64,000 bases of DNA from Mucilaginibacter phenanthrenivorans (GTDB taxonomy: Bacteria; Bacteroidota; Bacteroidia; Sphingobacteriales; Sphingobacteriaceae), in assembly GCF_024721155.1 (NCBI RefSeq), contig NZ_JAHVAP010000004.1, positions 1-64,000 on the forward strand, given 5' to 3'. The notes under the pieces were generated by a model. That model was not told the DNA's origin. It did no database searches and worked only from the letters and a program-made list of their open reading frames with translations. Shown here piece by piece: positions 24,726 through 34,440 of this stretch. Each line of letters opens with the position of its first letter. Positions within the stretch are counted from its first letter, which is position 1. The translations under genes were made by a program, and so were the position numbers.

Positions 24726-27700
24726 ATGGAAAGCATAGCTCCCTATCAATCCAGGTACAAGATCCGTTTTGTAACTGCTGCCTCGTTGTTCGACGGGCAC
24801 GACGCCACCATTAATATTATGCGCCGAATCCTGCAATCATCAGGGGCGGAGGTGATTCATTTGGGGCATAACCGTTCGGTTGACGAGGTAGTGAATTGCG
24901 CGATACAGGAAGATGTGCAGGGGATAGCCTTAACCAGCTATCAGGGTGGCCACGTAGAGTATTTCAAATACATGCACGACCTGCTGAAAGAGCGGGGAGC
25001 CGGCCACATCAAGATTTTCGGTGGCGGCGGCGGCGTTTTTTTACCGGACGAAATTGCAGAACTGCAGGCTTACGGGATCACAAAGATCTATTCGCCTGAC
25101 GATGGCCGAACCATGGGACTGCAGGGAATGATAAACGATATGCTGGAAAAATGTGATTTCCAGAACAAAATAAAACTCAACGGGGAGCTTAAACACCTGC
25201 CCGAAAAAGATATCAAATCAATTGCTACCGCGATAAGTATAGTAGAGAATTACCCAAAGGAAGCAGATGCCTTTTTAACGGAGGTACGTAAGATAATTAG
25301 TGCCGGCACTACGCCTGTTTTAGGGATTACCGGTACCGGCGGGTCGGGTAAATCATCTCTGGTTGATGAAATAGTGCGACGGTTTTTGATGGAGACAGAT
25401 AAAACGATGGCCATTATTTCTGTCGACCCATCAAAGCGTAAAACCGGCGGGGCGCTGCTTGGTGACAGGATCAGGATGAATGCTATTAATAGTCCACGCA
25501 TTTATATGCGTTCGCTGGCTACCCGGCAGGCTAACCTGGCATTGTCAAAGCACGTCCAGGAAAGTATAGATATTTGCAAGGCAGCGGGATATGATTTGAT
25601 TATTGTGGAAACTTCCGGCATCGGGCAATCGGATACAATGATCACCGATTATTGCGATCTCTCCCTTTATGTAATGACCCCTGAATTTGGCGCGGCAACC
25701 CAACTGGAAAAGATCGACATGCTTGATTTTGCCGACCTGGTTGCATTAAACAAGTTCGATAAACGCGGTGCGCTGGATGCTATTCGCGATGTGCGCAAGC
25801 AATATAAACGCAACCATATGCTGTTCCAGGCAAAGGATGAAGACATCCCGGTTTATGGAACCATGGCATCCCAGTTTAATGATCCCGGGATGAATACGCT
25901 GTTTACTGCGCTGATGAAGGCTATTAAAACAAAGACAGGGGTTGACCTTATAGGAACCCATGCAGCTGTTGAACACGAAAGCGAATCAGAAAAAATCTAT
26001 ATTATTCCTCCCGACAGGAACCGTTACCTCGCCGAAATTGCCGAAAGTAGTAATGCCTATAAGGAATGGGTAAATGAGCAGTGTAAAATTGCGCAGCAGC
26101 TGTTTCAGTTAGACGGGGTTATAAAATTATTAAATGTTGTAGAGACGCAATACTTTGCGTCTCAGGATAAGCATTCGGAACCAAAATCTGAGACGCAAAA
26201 TATTGCGTCTCTACAGGATATTAAAAAATATCTGGAAGAACAATTGCACCCGGATTGCAAACGCTTGTTGCGCGAATGGCCCGAAACTGTTGCAAAATAT
26301 AAAGCCGAAAATTTTATTTATAAAGTACGGGATAAAGAGATCAAACAACCGCTTTATTATACCTCATTATCTCAACTGCAGATTCCTAAAATCTCCCTAC
26401 CTAAATATGAGGCATGGGGCGATATTTTACGCTGGCTGCTCACTGAAAACGTGCCGGGAGAATTTCCTTATGCTGCAGGCGTGTTTCCGTTAAAACGCGA
26501 GGGAGAGGATCCGACAAGAATGTTTGCAGGCGAAGGTGGTCCCGAGCGGACAAACAAGCGCTTTCATTATGTTTCGTTTGGTCAGCCGGCGCACAGGTTG
26601 TCAACAGCGTTTGATTCAGTTACCCTTTATGGTGAAGACCCGCATACCCGGCCCGATATTTATGGAAAGATCGGCAACTCGGGTGTGAGTATAGCCACGC
26701 TGGATGACGCTAAAAAGTTGTATTCCGGGTTTGACCTTTGTAGCTCATCCACGTCCGTATCAATGACGATAAACGGCCCGGCGCCAATGCTGCTTGGCTT
26801 TTTTATGAACGCGGCTATCGATCAGCAATGCGAAAAGTATATCAGGGAGCACAAGCTGGAGCATTTGGTGGAAGCGAAGTTTAAGGAAGTTTATGACGAT
26901 AAGGGGTTAAAGAGACCCGAATATGATGGCGACCTACCAAAAGGAAATGACGGTTTAGGTTTATCTATCCTCGGCCTCACCGGCGATCAAATCCTCCCAC
27001 CAGATGTTTATGCAAAAATAAAGGCCTACGCCATTGCCACTGTTCGTGGTACGGTGCAGGCTGATATATTAAAGGAAGACCAAGCGCAAAATACCTGTAT
27101 TTTCTCCACCGAATTTGCGCTGCGGATGATGGGCGATATCCAGCAGTATTTTATCAATGAAAAGGTTAGAAACTTTTATTCGGTATCTATCTCCGGCTAT
27201 CACATTGCTGAAGCGGGGGCAAACCCCGTTACCCAACTGGCGTTTACGCTATCAAACGGGTTTACCTATGTAGAGTATTACCTGAGCCGGGGAATGCACA
27301 TCGACGACTTTGCGCCAAACCTCTCCTTCTTTTTCAGCAATGGCATCGACCCTGAATATTCAGTGATCGGGCGTGTTGCCAGGCGAATTTGGGCAAAAGC
27401 TATCAAGAACAAATACAAGGGTAACGATAGATCACAGAAGCTGAAATATCATATCCAAACCAGTGGCAGGTCCTTACATGCGCAGGAGATCGATTTTAAT
27501 GATATTCGTACTACTTTGCAGGCTTTGTACGCCATTTATGATAACTGCAACTCGCTGCACACCAATGCATATGATGAGGCAATCACTACGCCGACAGAGG
27601 AGTCAGTACGCCGGGCGATGGCTATTCAGTTGATCATTAACCGTGAGCTTGGCCTCGCAAAAAATGAAAACCCCATCCAGGGCGCCTTTATTATTGAGGA

Positions 27701-28145
27701 GCTAACTGACCTGGTGGAAGAAGCTGTACTAGCAGAATTTAAGGCCATCAATGAGCGCGGCGGTGTGCTCGGCGCCATGGAAACCATGTACCAGCGCAGC
27801 AAGATCCAGGAAGAATCACTTTACTACGAAACCCTTAAGCATACCGGAGAATACCCTATTGTAGGTGTAAACACATTCCTTAATAAAAAAGGATCGCCAA
27901 CCATTGTGCCATCAGAAGTGATCCGTGCCACAGAAGAAGAAAAGCAATACCAGATAACCGCATTGCATGAGTTTCAACACCGTAATGAAGCGATAATCCC
28001 ACAGTTGCTGAAAGACCTGCAGCATAAAGCCATAGCCGGCGATAATATTTTCGAAAGCCTGATGGAAGCATGTAAATATTGTTCCTTGGGGCAGATCTCG
28101 CATGCGTTATACGAGGTGGGGGGACAGTATAGGCGGAATATGTAG
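24726..28145 (+). CDS. icmF: Fused acyl-CoA mutase with built-in G-protein chaperone (IcmF)
   Basis: This 1139-residue protein has the IcmF order. First comes a cobalamin-binding domain (about residues 10-145; FDGHDATI with the cobalt-ligating His25; [12 protein letters not shown]). Next is a MeaB-type GTPase domain (about 190-450; P-loop GTGGSGKSS near residue 205, [36 protein letters not shown]). A linker and a mutase barrel from about residue 540 follow ([57 protein letters not shown]). It interconverts isobutyryl- and butyryl-CoA, or a related branched acyl-CoA. Residues 471-497 are encoded by a 78-base palindromic repeat inserted in frame in the linker, which is unusual. Confidence 0.94.
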   Translation: MESIAPYQSRYKIRFVTAASLFDGHDATINIMRRILQSSGAEVIHLGHNRSVDEVVNCAIQEDVQGIALTSYQGGHVEYFKYMHDLLKERGAGHIKIFGGGGGVFLPDEIAELQAYGITKIYSPDDGRTMGLQGMINDMLEKCDFQNKIKLNGELKHLPEKDIKSIATAISIVENYPKEADAFLTEVRKIISAGTTPVLGITGTGGSGKSSLVDEIVRRFLMETDKTMAIISVDPSKRKTGGALLGDRIRMNAINSPRIYMRSLATRQANLALSKHVQESIDICKAAGYDLIIVETSGIGQSDTMITDYCDLSLYVMTPEFGAATQLEKIDMLDFADLVALNKFDKRGALDAIRDVRKQYKRNHMLFQAKDEDIPVYGTMASQFNDPGMNTLFTALMKAIKTKTGVDLIGTHAAVEHESESEKIYIIPPDRNRYLAEIAESSNAYKEWVNEQCKIAQQLFQLDGVIKLLNVVETQYFASQDKHSEPKSETQNIASLQDIKKYLEEQLHPDCKRLLREWPETVAKYKAENFIYKVRDKEIKQPLYYTSLSQLQIPKISLPKYEAWGDILRWLLTENVPGEFPYAAGVFPLKREGEDPTRMFAGEGGPERTNKRFHYVSFGQPAHRLSTAFDSVTLYGEDPHTRPDIYGKIGNSGVSIATLDDAKKLYSGFDLCSSSTSVSMTINGPAPMLLGFFMNAAIDQQCEKYIREHKLEHLVEAKFKEVYDDKGLKRPEYDGDLPKGNDGLGLSILGLTGDQILPPDVYAKIKAYAIATVRGTVQADILKEDQAQNTCIFSTEFALRMMGDIQQYFINEKVRNFYSVSISGYHIAEAGANPVTQLAFTLSNGFTYVEYYLSRGMHIDDFAPNLSFFFSNGIDPEYSVIGRVARRIWAKAIKNKYKGNDRSQKLKYHIQTSGRSLHAQEIDFNDIRTTLQALYAIYDNCNSLHTNAYDEAITTPTEESVRRAMAIQLIINRELGLAKNENPIQGAFIIEELTDLVEEAVLAEFKAINERGGVLGAMETMYQRSKIQEESLYYETLKHTGEYPIVGVNTFLNKKGSPTIVPSEVIRATEEEKQYQITALHEFQHRNEAIIPQLLKDLQHKAIAGDNIFESLMEACKYCSLGQISHALYEVGGQYRRNM
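26138..26215. repeat. Palindromic repeat inserted in frame inside icmF
   Basis: The 28-base arms 26138-26165 and 26188-26215 (TGTAGAGACGCAAT... and its inverse ...ATTGCGTCTCTACA) enclose a 22-base centre. The total is 78 bases, exactly 26 codons, so the icmF frame is kept. A diverged copy of the same family lies at 33755-33832 between genes. Confidence 0.9.
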
Positions 28146-28214
28146 TTTGGTAGTCAATTAGAGGTTAGAGATTAGGCGGGGAATTTGTATCTTGCTTCTA
28201 AAAATCATCGATTA

Positions 28215-28802
28215 ATGCCAAATCTATACATAATAGCAGGTTGCAATGGTGCCGGGAAAACAACGGCAAGCTATACCATATTGCCGGAAATGCTAAATTG
28301 TAAAGAGTTTGTAAATGCTGATGGTATAGCAGCTGGGTTATCTCCCTTCAATCCGGAAAAAGTCGCCATCGAGGCAGGAAGAATAATGTTAAGCAGGATT
28401 GATAGGTTACTGGATGACAAGGTAGATTTTGCAATTGAAACTACTTTGGCAACAAGAAGGTACATGTTGCTGATAAAGGACGCTCGGGCAATTGGTTATA
28501 AAATAATATTGGTGTTTTTTTGGTTGAGCTCAACAGAGCAAGCAAAGCAACGGGTTGCAACACGGGTGAGTAAGGGTGGCCATCATATTCCAGATGACGT
28601 TATCGAGCAGAGATATTTCAAGGGAATTTATAATTTAATACATCGTTATACAAATATTTGCGACTATTGGGTAGTGTTTAATAATGAAGCCGGGGGGGCG
28701 GAAATTATTATTTCTGGTGAGCTTATTAAGCCGCAAGTGATCTTCAATTCAGATATTTGGAAAAGAATTAAAAAGCAAAGCAATGAAACCGGAAAATATT
28801 GA
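28215..28802 (+). CDS. Zeta-toxin-family P-loop kinase-like protein
   Basis: This 195-residue protein starts at the ATG at 28215 (MPNLYIIAGCNGAGKTTASY); the in-frame TTG at 28185 lies in a repeat-like region. The Walker A motif is AGCNGAGKTT. Zeta-toxin marks include FVNADGIAAGLSPFNPEKVAIEAGR and FAIETTLATRRY, and IILVFFWLSSTEQAKQRVATRVSKGGHHIPDDVIEQRYFKGI-type residues place the Arg-rich phosphate contacts. Zeta toxins phosphorylate a UDP-N-acetyl sugar and block wall synthesis; chromosomal relatives are also annotated only as AAA ATPases. A 59-residue gene overlaps its end by 20 bases and may encode its antitoxin. Confidence 0.82.
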   Translation: MPNLYIIAGCNGAGKTTASYTILPEMLNCKEFVNADGIAAGLSPFNPEKVAIEAGRIMLSRIDRLLDDKVDFAIETTLATRRYMLLIKDARAIGYKIILVFFWLSSTEQAKQRVATRVSKGGHHIPDDVIEQRYFKGIYNLIHRYTNICDYWVVFNNEAGGAEIIISGELIKPQVIFNSDIWKRIKKQSNETGKY

Positions 28803-28962
28803 ATTGCAAAATAAGATCATAGAAGGCGCTAATAAAGCGTACCTCAAGTTGCTTGTTTCAAGCGCCGAAAAAGACCAAAGCCTGGTAGTAACAGATAAAG
28901 CCGGTAAAGTTATACACGTCCCAGCTACGGAATTATTAAAAAAGCTTTCGGGAAATATATGA
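28783..28962 (+). CDS. Small protein overlapping the zeta-like toxin, possible antitoxin
   Basis: An ATG at 28783 opens 59 codons. The product is a charged, helix-rich small protein (KPENIELQNKIIEGANKAYLK at the start) followed by a beta-like VVTDKAGKVIHVPATELLKKL. It overlaps the toxin gene by 20 bases and the next gene by four (ATGA), so all three are translationally coupled. Size and position fit an antitoxin or partner of the zeta-type protein, though epsilon antitoxins normally precede their toxin. I recognise no family. It could instead be an accessory factor. Confidence 0.7.
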   Translation: MKPENIELQNKIIEGANKAYLKLLVSSAEKDQSLVVTDKAGKVIHVPATELLKKLSGNI

Positions 28963-29465
28963 TATTAAAAATAACAATTACTGGAATATCATTATTGCTT
29001 ATAGTCTTTATATGCAAAGCTCAAAAGAAAAGTTCCACATATCCTACTGAAACGTTTTCAGTTATTGAGGCAAAGCTTGCCAATGGTAAACCTGTAATTG
29101 GCTCGGTTAATACAGCTTATAAAAATTACGATAAAAAGGACAAATATCCTTGGTGTTTAACGATAAACATCGCACTTGATTTAAAAAATGTTCAAAATAA
29201 TGGGTTGCCAATAAAGTCAGAATCAGACATCGCCAATAAATTTGAAGATCAACTCATAAATCAAATTAAAAAGCTAACTATAAGTCACTACATCGGTCAT
29301 TTGTATAATGACACTTTTTTAGATGTTTACATATATTTAGAAAACCCGGAAAAAGTTCATGAATATCTTCAATCGCAAATTAACAAAGAAGGGCTAACAC
29401 GCCCAATGGCGTATAAGATAGAAAAAGACCCTAACTGGACTGGCGTGAAAGCCTTGTTAAAATAG
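28959..29465 (+). CDS. Exported protein of unknown function, possibly DUF695-related
   Basis: This 168-residue protein begins with a signal-like hydrophobic stretch (ILKITITGISLLLIVFICKAQ). The mature part has YPWCLTINIALDLKNVQNNGLP early, and a C-terminal half with LDVYIYLENPEKVHEYLQSQ and YKIEKDPNWTGVKALL. The last block resembles DUF695 proteins, whose function is unknown; the link is tentative. It overlaps the 59-residue small gene by four bases, so it is part of the zeta-toxin unit, an odd place for an exported protein. No catalytic motif is visible. Confidence 0.68.
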   Translation: MILKITITGISLLLIVFICKAQKKSSTYPTETFSVIEAKLANGKPVIGSVNTAYKNYDKKDKYPWCLTINIALDLKNVQNNGLPIKSESDIANKFEDQLINQIKKLTISHYIGHLYNDTFLDVYIYLENPEKVHEYLQSQINKEGLTRPMAYKIEKDPNWTGVKALLK

Positions 29466-29470
29466 AAACC

Positions 29471-31246
29471 CTACTTCTCCTTCCCAACAAACTCACCCAT
29501 AACTGCTTCCCTGATCAATGCCGGTGGCAATATACCTTGCGACAAAATGAAATCGTGAAAATGCTGCTGGTTAAATTTATCGCCTAAAGCCTTTTCGGTA
29601 TCCTTTCTTAACGCTATCATTTTGGTGAAACCATAAAAATAACTGTTAGCCTGTCCGGGGGCGTTCAGACTGTAGCGCTGCACTTCCTGCTGTGCAAAGG
29701 CGTGTGATTGTACCACATCGGTCATCAAAAGGTTTAAGGCTTGTTCCTGGGTTACTTTGCCGGCCTGCAATTCCGGATCTAAAAATGCACGGGCGGCGCG
29801 GAGTAAGCGGTAATCCAGCGATACTAACTGACCCTCTGCAGGGAAGAATGGGCGGCTGATATATTCAGAATACAATCCCCAGCCTTCCACGTTGGTGGAG
29901 TTAAAGGCATAAAGGGCGCGGGCCTGCGATACGCCTTCTTCAACCATTTTATCAAACTGTAGTTCATGACCCGGACGTGCTTCGTGAGCGATGATGGTCC
30001 ATGATGCAGCATCGAATGTGAAATCGTCATATTTATCCACCTTTTCACCGGGCGCCGGCGGCATATTCAGTGGCAGCACAAATACGCCCCGCTGACCGGT
30101 GTTATTCAAAAACGGTGGCGGTACCATGTGCGGTGCAGGTGATTGCGCGGTTTCTGCCTCGCTTGCCAGCCTGATAATTGCCGGGCGGTTAGGCAGCGTT
30201 ACCAAATGCTGCTCCCTGATGATGGTTTCAATATCAGCAAGGTGCTGCTTGTAGATCGGCATGATGGAATCGCCGATGATCTGTTTCGTTTTCAGGAATT
30301 TGATCACCGCGCGATAATCGCTCGATGGCAGGTTATACTTTTTGGCAACCTGTTCTGCCAATGGCTTCATCTGGTTTTGAATGTCGGTAAACGCAGCGTG
30401 TGCCATTTTAGCCAGTTCAGCAGGAGGGATGTCGATCCCGTAACCTTCCAAAGCAAGCTTGTACTCTTCGGGTGGCAGACGGAAATCGGTGCGGGCTTTT
30501 GGTTGCACGGTAGCTTTAACCCAGGCATCATAGTCTTCCAGCTGTTTTTTAATTGCAGCGTAAGCCTGCTCATAGCCGGTAATATTATATTTCTTAAACA
30601 GCTCTTCGATCCCGGCAACCATGCTGGCGTCGCGCGAAAGCTCAACTTCCATCGCTTGCTTTGAGGGGTAGATCATGCCTGGTTTGGCAATCTGTTTTAG
30701 CGTAAGCTGTTTGTATAGTTCAGTAGTTGGCTGATACCCTTTTTGCAAACCGGCATATTTATTCAGTCGGATAACTGCTGCAGGACGGCGTTCGACTGGA
30801 GTCTGATCGTCTAATAGACTTTGTAAGCCGCCAAACACGGTTGAGGTTGCATTCAGGAACGAAACTTCTTTACTCCGGTTAAAATCCTGGTTGCGGAAGC
30901 CGAGTTCAGATTGATTGATCAGGATATCGAGGTCCTGTTTGATCTTCAGATCCGTTTCTTTTTGCTTGGCTGCCTTTAATTGTGCAACGGCATCCTCGCG
31001 TTCCTTGCGCTGCGCTAGGGTATTAGCTTCAGTTGGTACGGAGATCAGCGTATCGTAATAAGCTAAACCTTGTGATGAGCCGAACTCTGGTGAATATTTT
31101 TTATCGAGATCGATAAGGATCTTGGTATAGCTGTTTGATTTGGCTATCCAGTCTTTATTTTCGGTTTGGGCTTTGCCGGCAAAAGGGTGTAAGGCTAACG
31201 CACCTATCGCCAGGGCGTAGATGGCTTTGTTTTTATTAATGGTCAT
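29471..31246 (-). CDS. DUF885-family metallopeptidase-like exported protein
   Basis: This 591-residue protein has a signal peptide (residues 1-26, ending FAGKAQ). The HEARPGH motif at residues 421-427 is the DUF885 metal-binding HExxPGH. Family blocks around it include WTIIAHEARPGHELQFDKMVEEG, NVEGWGLYSEYISRPFF and the C-terminal GQANSYFYGFTKMIALRKDTEKALG. Members act as zinc peptidases or uncharacterised hydrolases in the periplasm. It is convergent with the preceding gene, only five bases apart. A second, partial DUF885 gene ends the window, so at least two copies exist. The substrate is unknown. Confidence 0.87.
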   Translation of the reverse strand: MTINKNKAIYALAIGALALHPFAGKAQTENKDWIAKSNSYTKILIDLDKKYSPEFGSSQGLAYYDTLISVPTEANTLAQRKEREDAVAQLKAAKQKETDLKIKQDLDILINQSELGFRNQDFNRSKEVSFLNATSTVFGGLQSLLDDQTPVERRPAAVIRLNKYAGLQKGYQPTTELYKQLTLKQIAKPGMIYPSKQAMEVELSRDASMVAGIEELFKKYNITGYEQAYAAIKKQLEDYDAWVKATVQPKARTDFRLPPEEYKLALEGYGIDIPPAELAKMAHAAFTDIQNQMKPLAEQVAKKYNLPSSDYRAVIKFLKTKQIIGDSIMPIYKQHLADIETIIREQHLVTLPNRPAIIRLASEAETAQSPAPHMVPPPFLNNTGQRGVFVLPLNMPPAPGEKVDKYDDFTFDAASWTIIAHEARPGHELQFDKMVEEGVSQARALYAFNSTNVEGWGLYSEYISRPFFPAEGQLVSLDYRLLRAARAFLDPELQAGKVTQEQALNLLMTDVVQSHAFAQQEVQRYSLNAPGQANSYFYGFTKMIALRKDTEKALGDKFNQQHFHDFILSQGILPPALIREAVMGEFVGKEK

Positions 31247-31401
31247 TTACTACAGATTTATAGAACAATAAAAGTAGGATAATCACGCCAATGAAACGAA
31301 AAATTTCAACGAAACAGGCGAAAGTTTCAATAATGCCGTTAAATCTTCCAGATCTCATACACCGTCATTCAAATAAATAAAAACCGTACATTCAGTCTCC
31401 A

Positions 31402-32199
31402 ATGAAAGTTACCTTAATATTGTTATTTGGCTGGATGTTTTGCAGCTCTTTTGATAGGGAGATGGGTATTGTTTTTACTAAAACTCCAGCGGATACAATC
31501 CCCAAGTCTGCCCAGAAACTTATCAAAAGCTACCCCGACTTTATTAACGGCTATGCAAACAACTACATCATTTTAAAGGATGGTACTAAAATGCTTTGGG
31601 ATGATGGTATAAAAAATAAATCGCCAAAACAACTGCTGGATAAACCCGATCTGGAGGATATGTTTTATCAAAAATATAGTACAGGAAAGTTAGCCGAGCC
31701 ACCGACAGCCGGTTTTGATCCCGGGCGTACGAGGAATGAACCTTTTTTCCTGAAGATGTATGGATCGACTGAAAGGGAAGTAAGGAAGAGTCTAACAGAA
31801 ATCACCTGGTGCCCAAAGCTGGTGAATCAAAAAATAACTGTTACCAAAATTAATGGAATAGATAAGAAGGTGGCTGAGATCTCAAAGGAACTTGACGAAC
31901 ATCCGGAGTTAAAGAAATATCTCATCAATATTGGCGGCACGTTTGCATGGCGCAATATCGCCGGGACCAACAGGCATAGTATGCACAGCTTCGGGATGAC
32001 GATAGACATTAATACTACCTATTCCGACTATTGGGAATGGGCCTGTAAATGCAGCAATGAAAATAATACGGTGAAATACAAAAACAGGATCCCGCGATCA
32101 ATAGTGGATATTTTTGAAAAGCATGGGTTTATCTGGGGTGGTAAGTGGTACCATTACGATACCATGCACTTTGAGTACCGGCCCGAACTAATTGATTAA
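31402..32199 (+). CDS. M15-family peptidase (D-Ala-D-Ala carboxypeptidase-like)
   Basis: This 265-residue protein starts with a short hydrophobic signal (MKVTLILLFGWMFCSS). The C-terminal part contains the metal-binding pattern of M15 peptidases: TNRHSMHSFGMTIDIN (His...Asp) and KWYHYDTMHFEYRPEL (His-Phe-Glu). Such enzymes cut D-Ala-D-Ala or related peptide links in peptidoglycan and act outside the cytoplasm. The N-terminal 120 residues are less conserved, with MLWDDGIKNKSPKQLLDKPDLEDMF. It precedes the DUF4846 gene by two bases, so the two are co-transcribed and may work on the cell wall together. Confidence 0.85.
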   Translation: MKVTLILLFGWMFCSSFDREMGIVFTKTPADTIPKSAQKLIKSYPDFINGYANNYIILKDGTKMLWDDGIKNKSPKQLLDKPDLEDMFYQKYSTGKLAEPPTAGFDPGRTRNEPFFLKMYGSTEREVRKSLTEITWCPKLVNQKITVTKINGIDKKVAEISKELDEHPELKKYLINIGGTFAWRNIAGTNRHSMHSFGMTIDINTTYSDYWEWACKCSNENNTVKYKNRIPRSIVDIFEKHGFIWGGKWYHYDTMHFEYRPELID

Positions 32200-32201
32200 A
32201 T

Positions 32202-32963
32202 ATGAAATATAGCCTGTTAACCTTATTGCTGTTTATTAACAGCTTTTCTGCACCCGATAACGTGATAACCCGTTTTAAAACACCCGAGGGCTATCATAAA
32301 TGCGCGGTAAAGCCCGGCAGCTTTGCCGCTTATTTGCAAAGTCTGCCTTTAAAACCGGTCGGTACGCAAACCAAGACGTACAGAGGTGAGGTTGCCCGAA
32401 CGGACGTTTATACCGCAGCGGTAGTCGATATGAGTGTAGGCAACCAGGACCTGCAGCAATGCGCCGATGCCGTGATGCGATTGCGGGGCGAATACCTTTA
32501 CTGGCAAAAGGATTATAAAGCCATTACCTTCAATTTTGTCAGCGGCTTTAAATGCGACTATATTCATTATGCCAACGGCTACCGTTATCATAATGACAGG
32601 TGGGCGCTAAAAGCAAAAAAGGATTACAGCTACCCAACCTTTATGCGCTATATGGAACTGGTGTTTTCGTACGCCGGTACCTTATCGTTAGAAAGAGAAC
32701 TACACCCGGTAACCAATGCTGATGAGTTAAAGGCGGGCGATGTGTTTATACATGGTGGTTCGCCGGGGCATTGTTTTATTGTGATGGATGTGGTGGAGAA
32801 CGATCAGCACCAGAAACAATTTTTACTGGCCCAAAGCTTTATGCCTGCCCAAAATATCGAGGTACTGCAATACCATTCGCCTTGGTTCAGGATGGATAAG
32901 ACGAGTGATATATTATATGGGGAACTGATTAAAAAGAATTATTTGAGGAGGTTTGAACCGTGA
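32202..32963 (+). CDS. DUF4846 family protein
   Basis: This 253-residue protein has a short signal sequence (MKYSLLTLLLFINSFSAP). Typical DUF4846 blocks are TRFKTPEGYHKCAVKPGSFAAYLQSLPLKP near the N-terminus, CADAVMRLRGEYLYWQKDY in the middle, and VFIHGGSPGHCFIVMDV near the C-terminus. The GGSPGHxxIVMD strand resembles a papain-like/NlpC fold region, but no full Cys-His catalytic set is certain. It lies two bases after the M15 peptidase gene, suggesting joint action on the envelope. The reaction is unknown. Confidence 0.85.
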   Translation: MKYSLLTLLLFINSFSAPDNVITRFKTPEGYHKCAVKPGSFAAYLQSLPLKPVGTQTKTYRGEVARTDVYTAAVVDMSVGNQDLQQCADAVMRLRGEYLYWQKDYKAITFNFVSGFKCDYIHYANGYRYHNDRWALKAKKDYSYPTFMRYMELVFSYAGTLSLERELHPVTNADELKAGDVFIHGGSPGHCFIVMDVVENDQHQKQFLLAQSFMPAQNIEVLQYHSPWFRMDKTSDILYGELIKKNYLRRFEP

Positions 32964-33037
32964 TTATTGGATTTTAGGGATTTTTCGGATGGAAGGTAAA
33001 ACAATCAAGCCAATCGATAAATCAGGCGAATCATGGT

Positions 33038-33745
33038 TCAAATTGCTTTTTCACCCGTTGCTCCCCAAAACACCAAATACCCCGGTTTACTTTTAGCAAT
33101 ACCAATACTTTTTAAAACCCTTTTGGGATCAACCTTAATTTTTAACAGGTCAATATTGTGATGATCTTTTTCGGTCATGTTGTTTTTGTTGCCCCATTTG
33201 GCAAGGTCGTGGGAGAGGTAGCACAAGTTTGGGTCGTCTGATTTTATATCAGCATAATAATCCGGAAGTACAAACGCTTGTGAAGCTGCTCCATCGCTAT
33301 AAGTTAAATTGATAGTTAAATTAGATGGCCCCTCAGAACTCGTCAATGCAAGATAAATGGTTTTATATTTTGATTTAGGTACAGCAAATTCAACACTTCC
33401 CGCGCCGCTGATATTACAGGTTTGCTTATCCAAGCTGTCGGTATTCGAGTAGTGCAGCTTTATTGCCGGGTGATGCCCGTTTGCCGGGAATGTTGGGTTG
33501 TCCGGAAGCGCGTGCGGGTCTTTATCGCCATTAAATAAGGCTGCTGACAGGGTTAAATAACCATCCCCGGAACCTCCGCCATCAATACCTTTGGTCCATG
33601 TAGTTAGTTTGTTATTGGTAGAAGTAGTTACGGGGCGGGCGTTTAAATTTTTGCTGATATCGAATTGAATCACTGAATTATTTTGCAAGGAGATCTTGCT
33701 GATAAACAGCGAACAAAAGATAAAAACTGGGAATGAGATCTTCAT
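33038..33745 (-). CDS. Exported protein of unknown function, possible carbohydrate-binding fold
   Basis: This 235-residue protein has a signal peptide (MKISFPVFIFCSLFISKISL). The mature part begins with IQFDISKNLNARPVTTS, continues with a GIDGGGSGDGYLT turn, and then has beta-strand patterns such as KTIYLALTSSEGPSNLTINLTYSDG and KSIGIAKSKPGYLVFWGATGEK at the C-terminus. This looks like a jelly-roll, as in many secreted sugar-binding domains, but I cannot assign a family. No hydrolase residues are apparent. A palindromic repeat separates it from the thioredoxin-like gene upstream. The role is unknown. Confidence 0.65.
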   Translation of the reverse strand: MKISFPVFIFCSLFISKISLQNNSVIQFDISKNLNARPVTTSTNNKLTTWTKGIDGGGSGDGYLTLSAALFNGDKDPHALPDNPTFPANGHHPAIKLHYSNTDSLDKQTCNISGAGSVEFAVPKSKYKTIYLALTSSEGPSNLTINLTYSDGAASQAFVLPDYYADIKSDDPNLCYLSHDLAKWGNKNNMTEKDHHNIDLLKIKVDPKRVLKSIGIAKSKPGYLVFWGATGEKAI

Positions 33746-33754
33746 TGTGAGGTT

Positions 33755-33832
33755 TGTAGAGGCGCGATACTTCGCGCCTCTGTTAAATAAGATATTGGCA
33801 CCACGGGAGACACAAGGTATTGAGTCTCTACG
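33755..33832. repeat. Palindromic repeat, 'TGTAGAGRCGC' family, intergenic copy
   Basis: The left arm TGTAGAGGCGCGATACTTC (33755 on) contains its own inverted half GCGCGATACTTCGCGC, and the right arm near 33805-33832 ends TGAGTCTCTACG. It is a diverged relative of the element inserted in icmF at 26138-26215. It lies between two minus-strand genes and could form a transcript-end stem. Confidence 0.75.
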
Positions 33833-33835
33833 AAA

Positions 33836-34414
33836 TTAATTAGTCCCTTTTGCAGGTTGTGGCGGTGGCTGGTTTAACAGGAAGCGTTTATGAATAACGG
33901 CGATATCCTCGCTGCTTAAAGCAGAAGTCTTTTTTAAGATCGTGTCAAAAAATGCGACCTCTTTATCACTGGCGGGACAGCCTACGTTGTCTTCAGCAGT
34001 GGCCGTTGTTGCGCCGTCTTTGGGCATTAGTGAATTGGCCAGCACGTTTCCTTTTGTGTCTAAAACCAGCCAATAAGGCAAGCCGGATTTTTCGCCGCCG
34101 AACTTCTTCATCACTTCCATACCGCCGGGATTTTCAAGGTTAGCTTTTGCTGGCTGCTCCATCACGTCCAAATGAGCGATCACATAATTGTCATCAAACA
34201 TTTTTTTGCAGATAGGATCATTAAGCGAGGCATCCATCTTTTTGCACCAGCCGCACCATGAGGCGTGGAAGATCAAAATCACCTTTTTATTTTCTTTTGC
34301 TGCCTGTGCATAAGCATTGTTTAATACAGTTTCTGACGCAGGAAGCGCAGTTTGTGCCACCGCTGCTGATCCCATCAGCATAAACAGGGCGATAAGTAGC
34401 TGTCTTGTTTTCAT
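33836..34414 (-). CDS. Exported thioredoxin-family protein
   Basis: This 192-residue protein has a signal peptide (MKTRQLLIALFMLMGSAAVAQ). The thioredoxin active site is FHASWCGWCKKMD, with Cys54 and Cys57. Unlike classic thioredoxins it has GW between the cysteines, as in the thioredoxin_7/DsbD-gamma-like group. The conserved cis-Pro loop is less clear, near KSGLPYWLVLDTKGN. It probably handles disulfide exchange in the periplasm. The next gene upstream (34441-34734) lies 26 bases away on the same strand, so the two may form one operon. Confidence 0.84.
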   Translation of the reverse strand: MKTRQLLIALFMLMGSAAVAQTALPASETVLNNAYAQAAKENKKVILIFHASWCGWCKKMDASLNDPICKKMFDDNYVIAHLDVMEQPAKANLENPGGMEVMKKFGGEKSGLPYWLVLDTKGNVLANSLMPKDGATTATAEDNVGCPASDKEVAFFDTILKKTSALSSEDIAVIHKRFLLNQPPPQPAKGTN

Positions 34415-34440
34415 AATAATTAAAGATAGGTGTATTTTAT

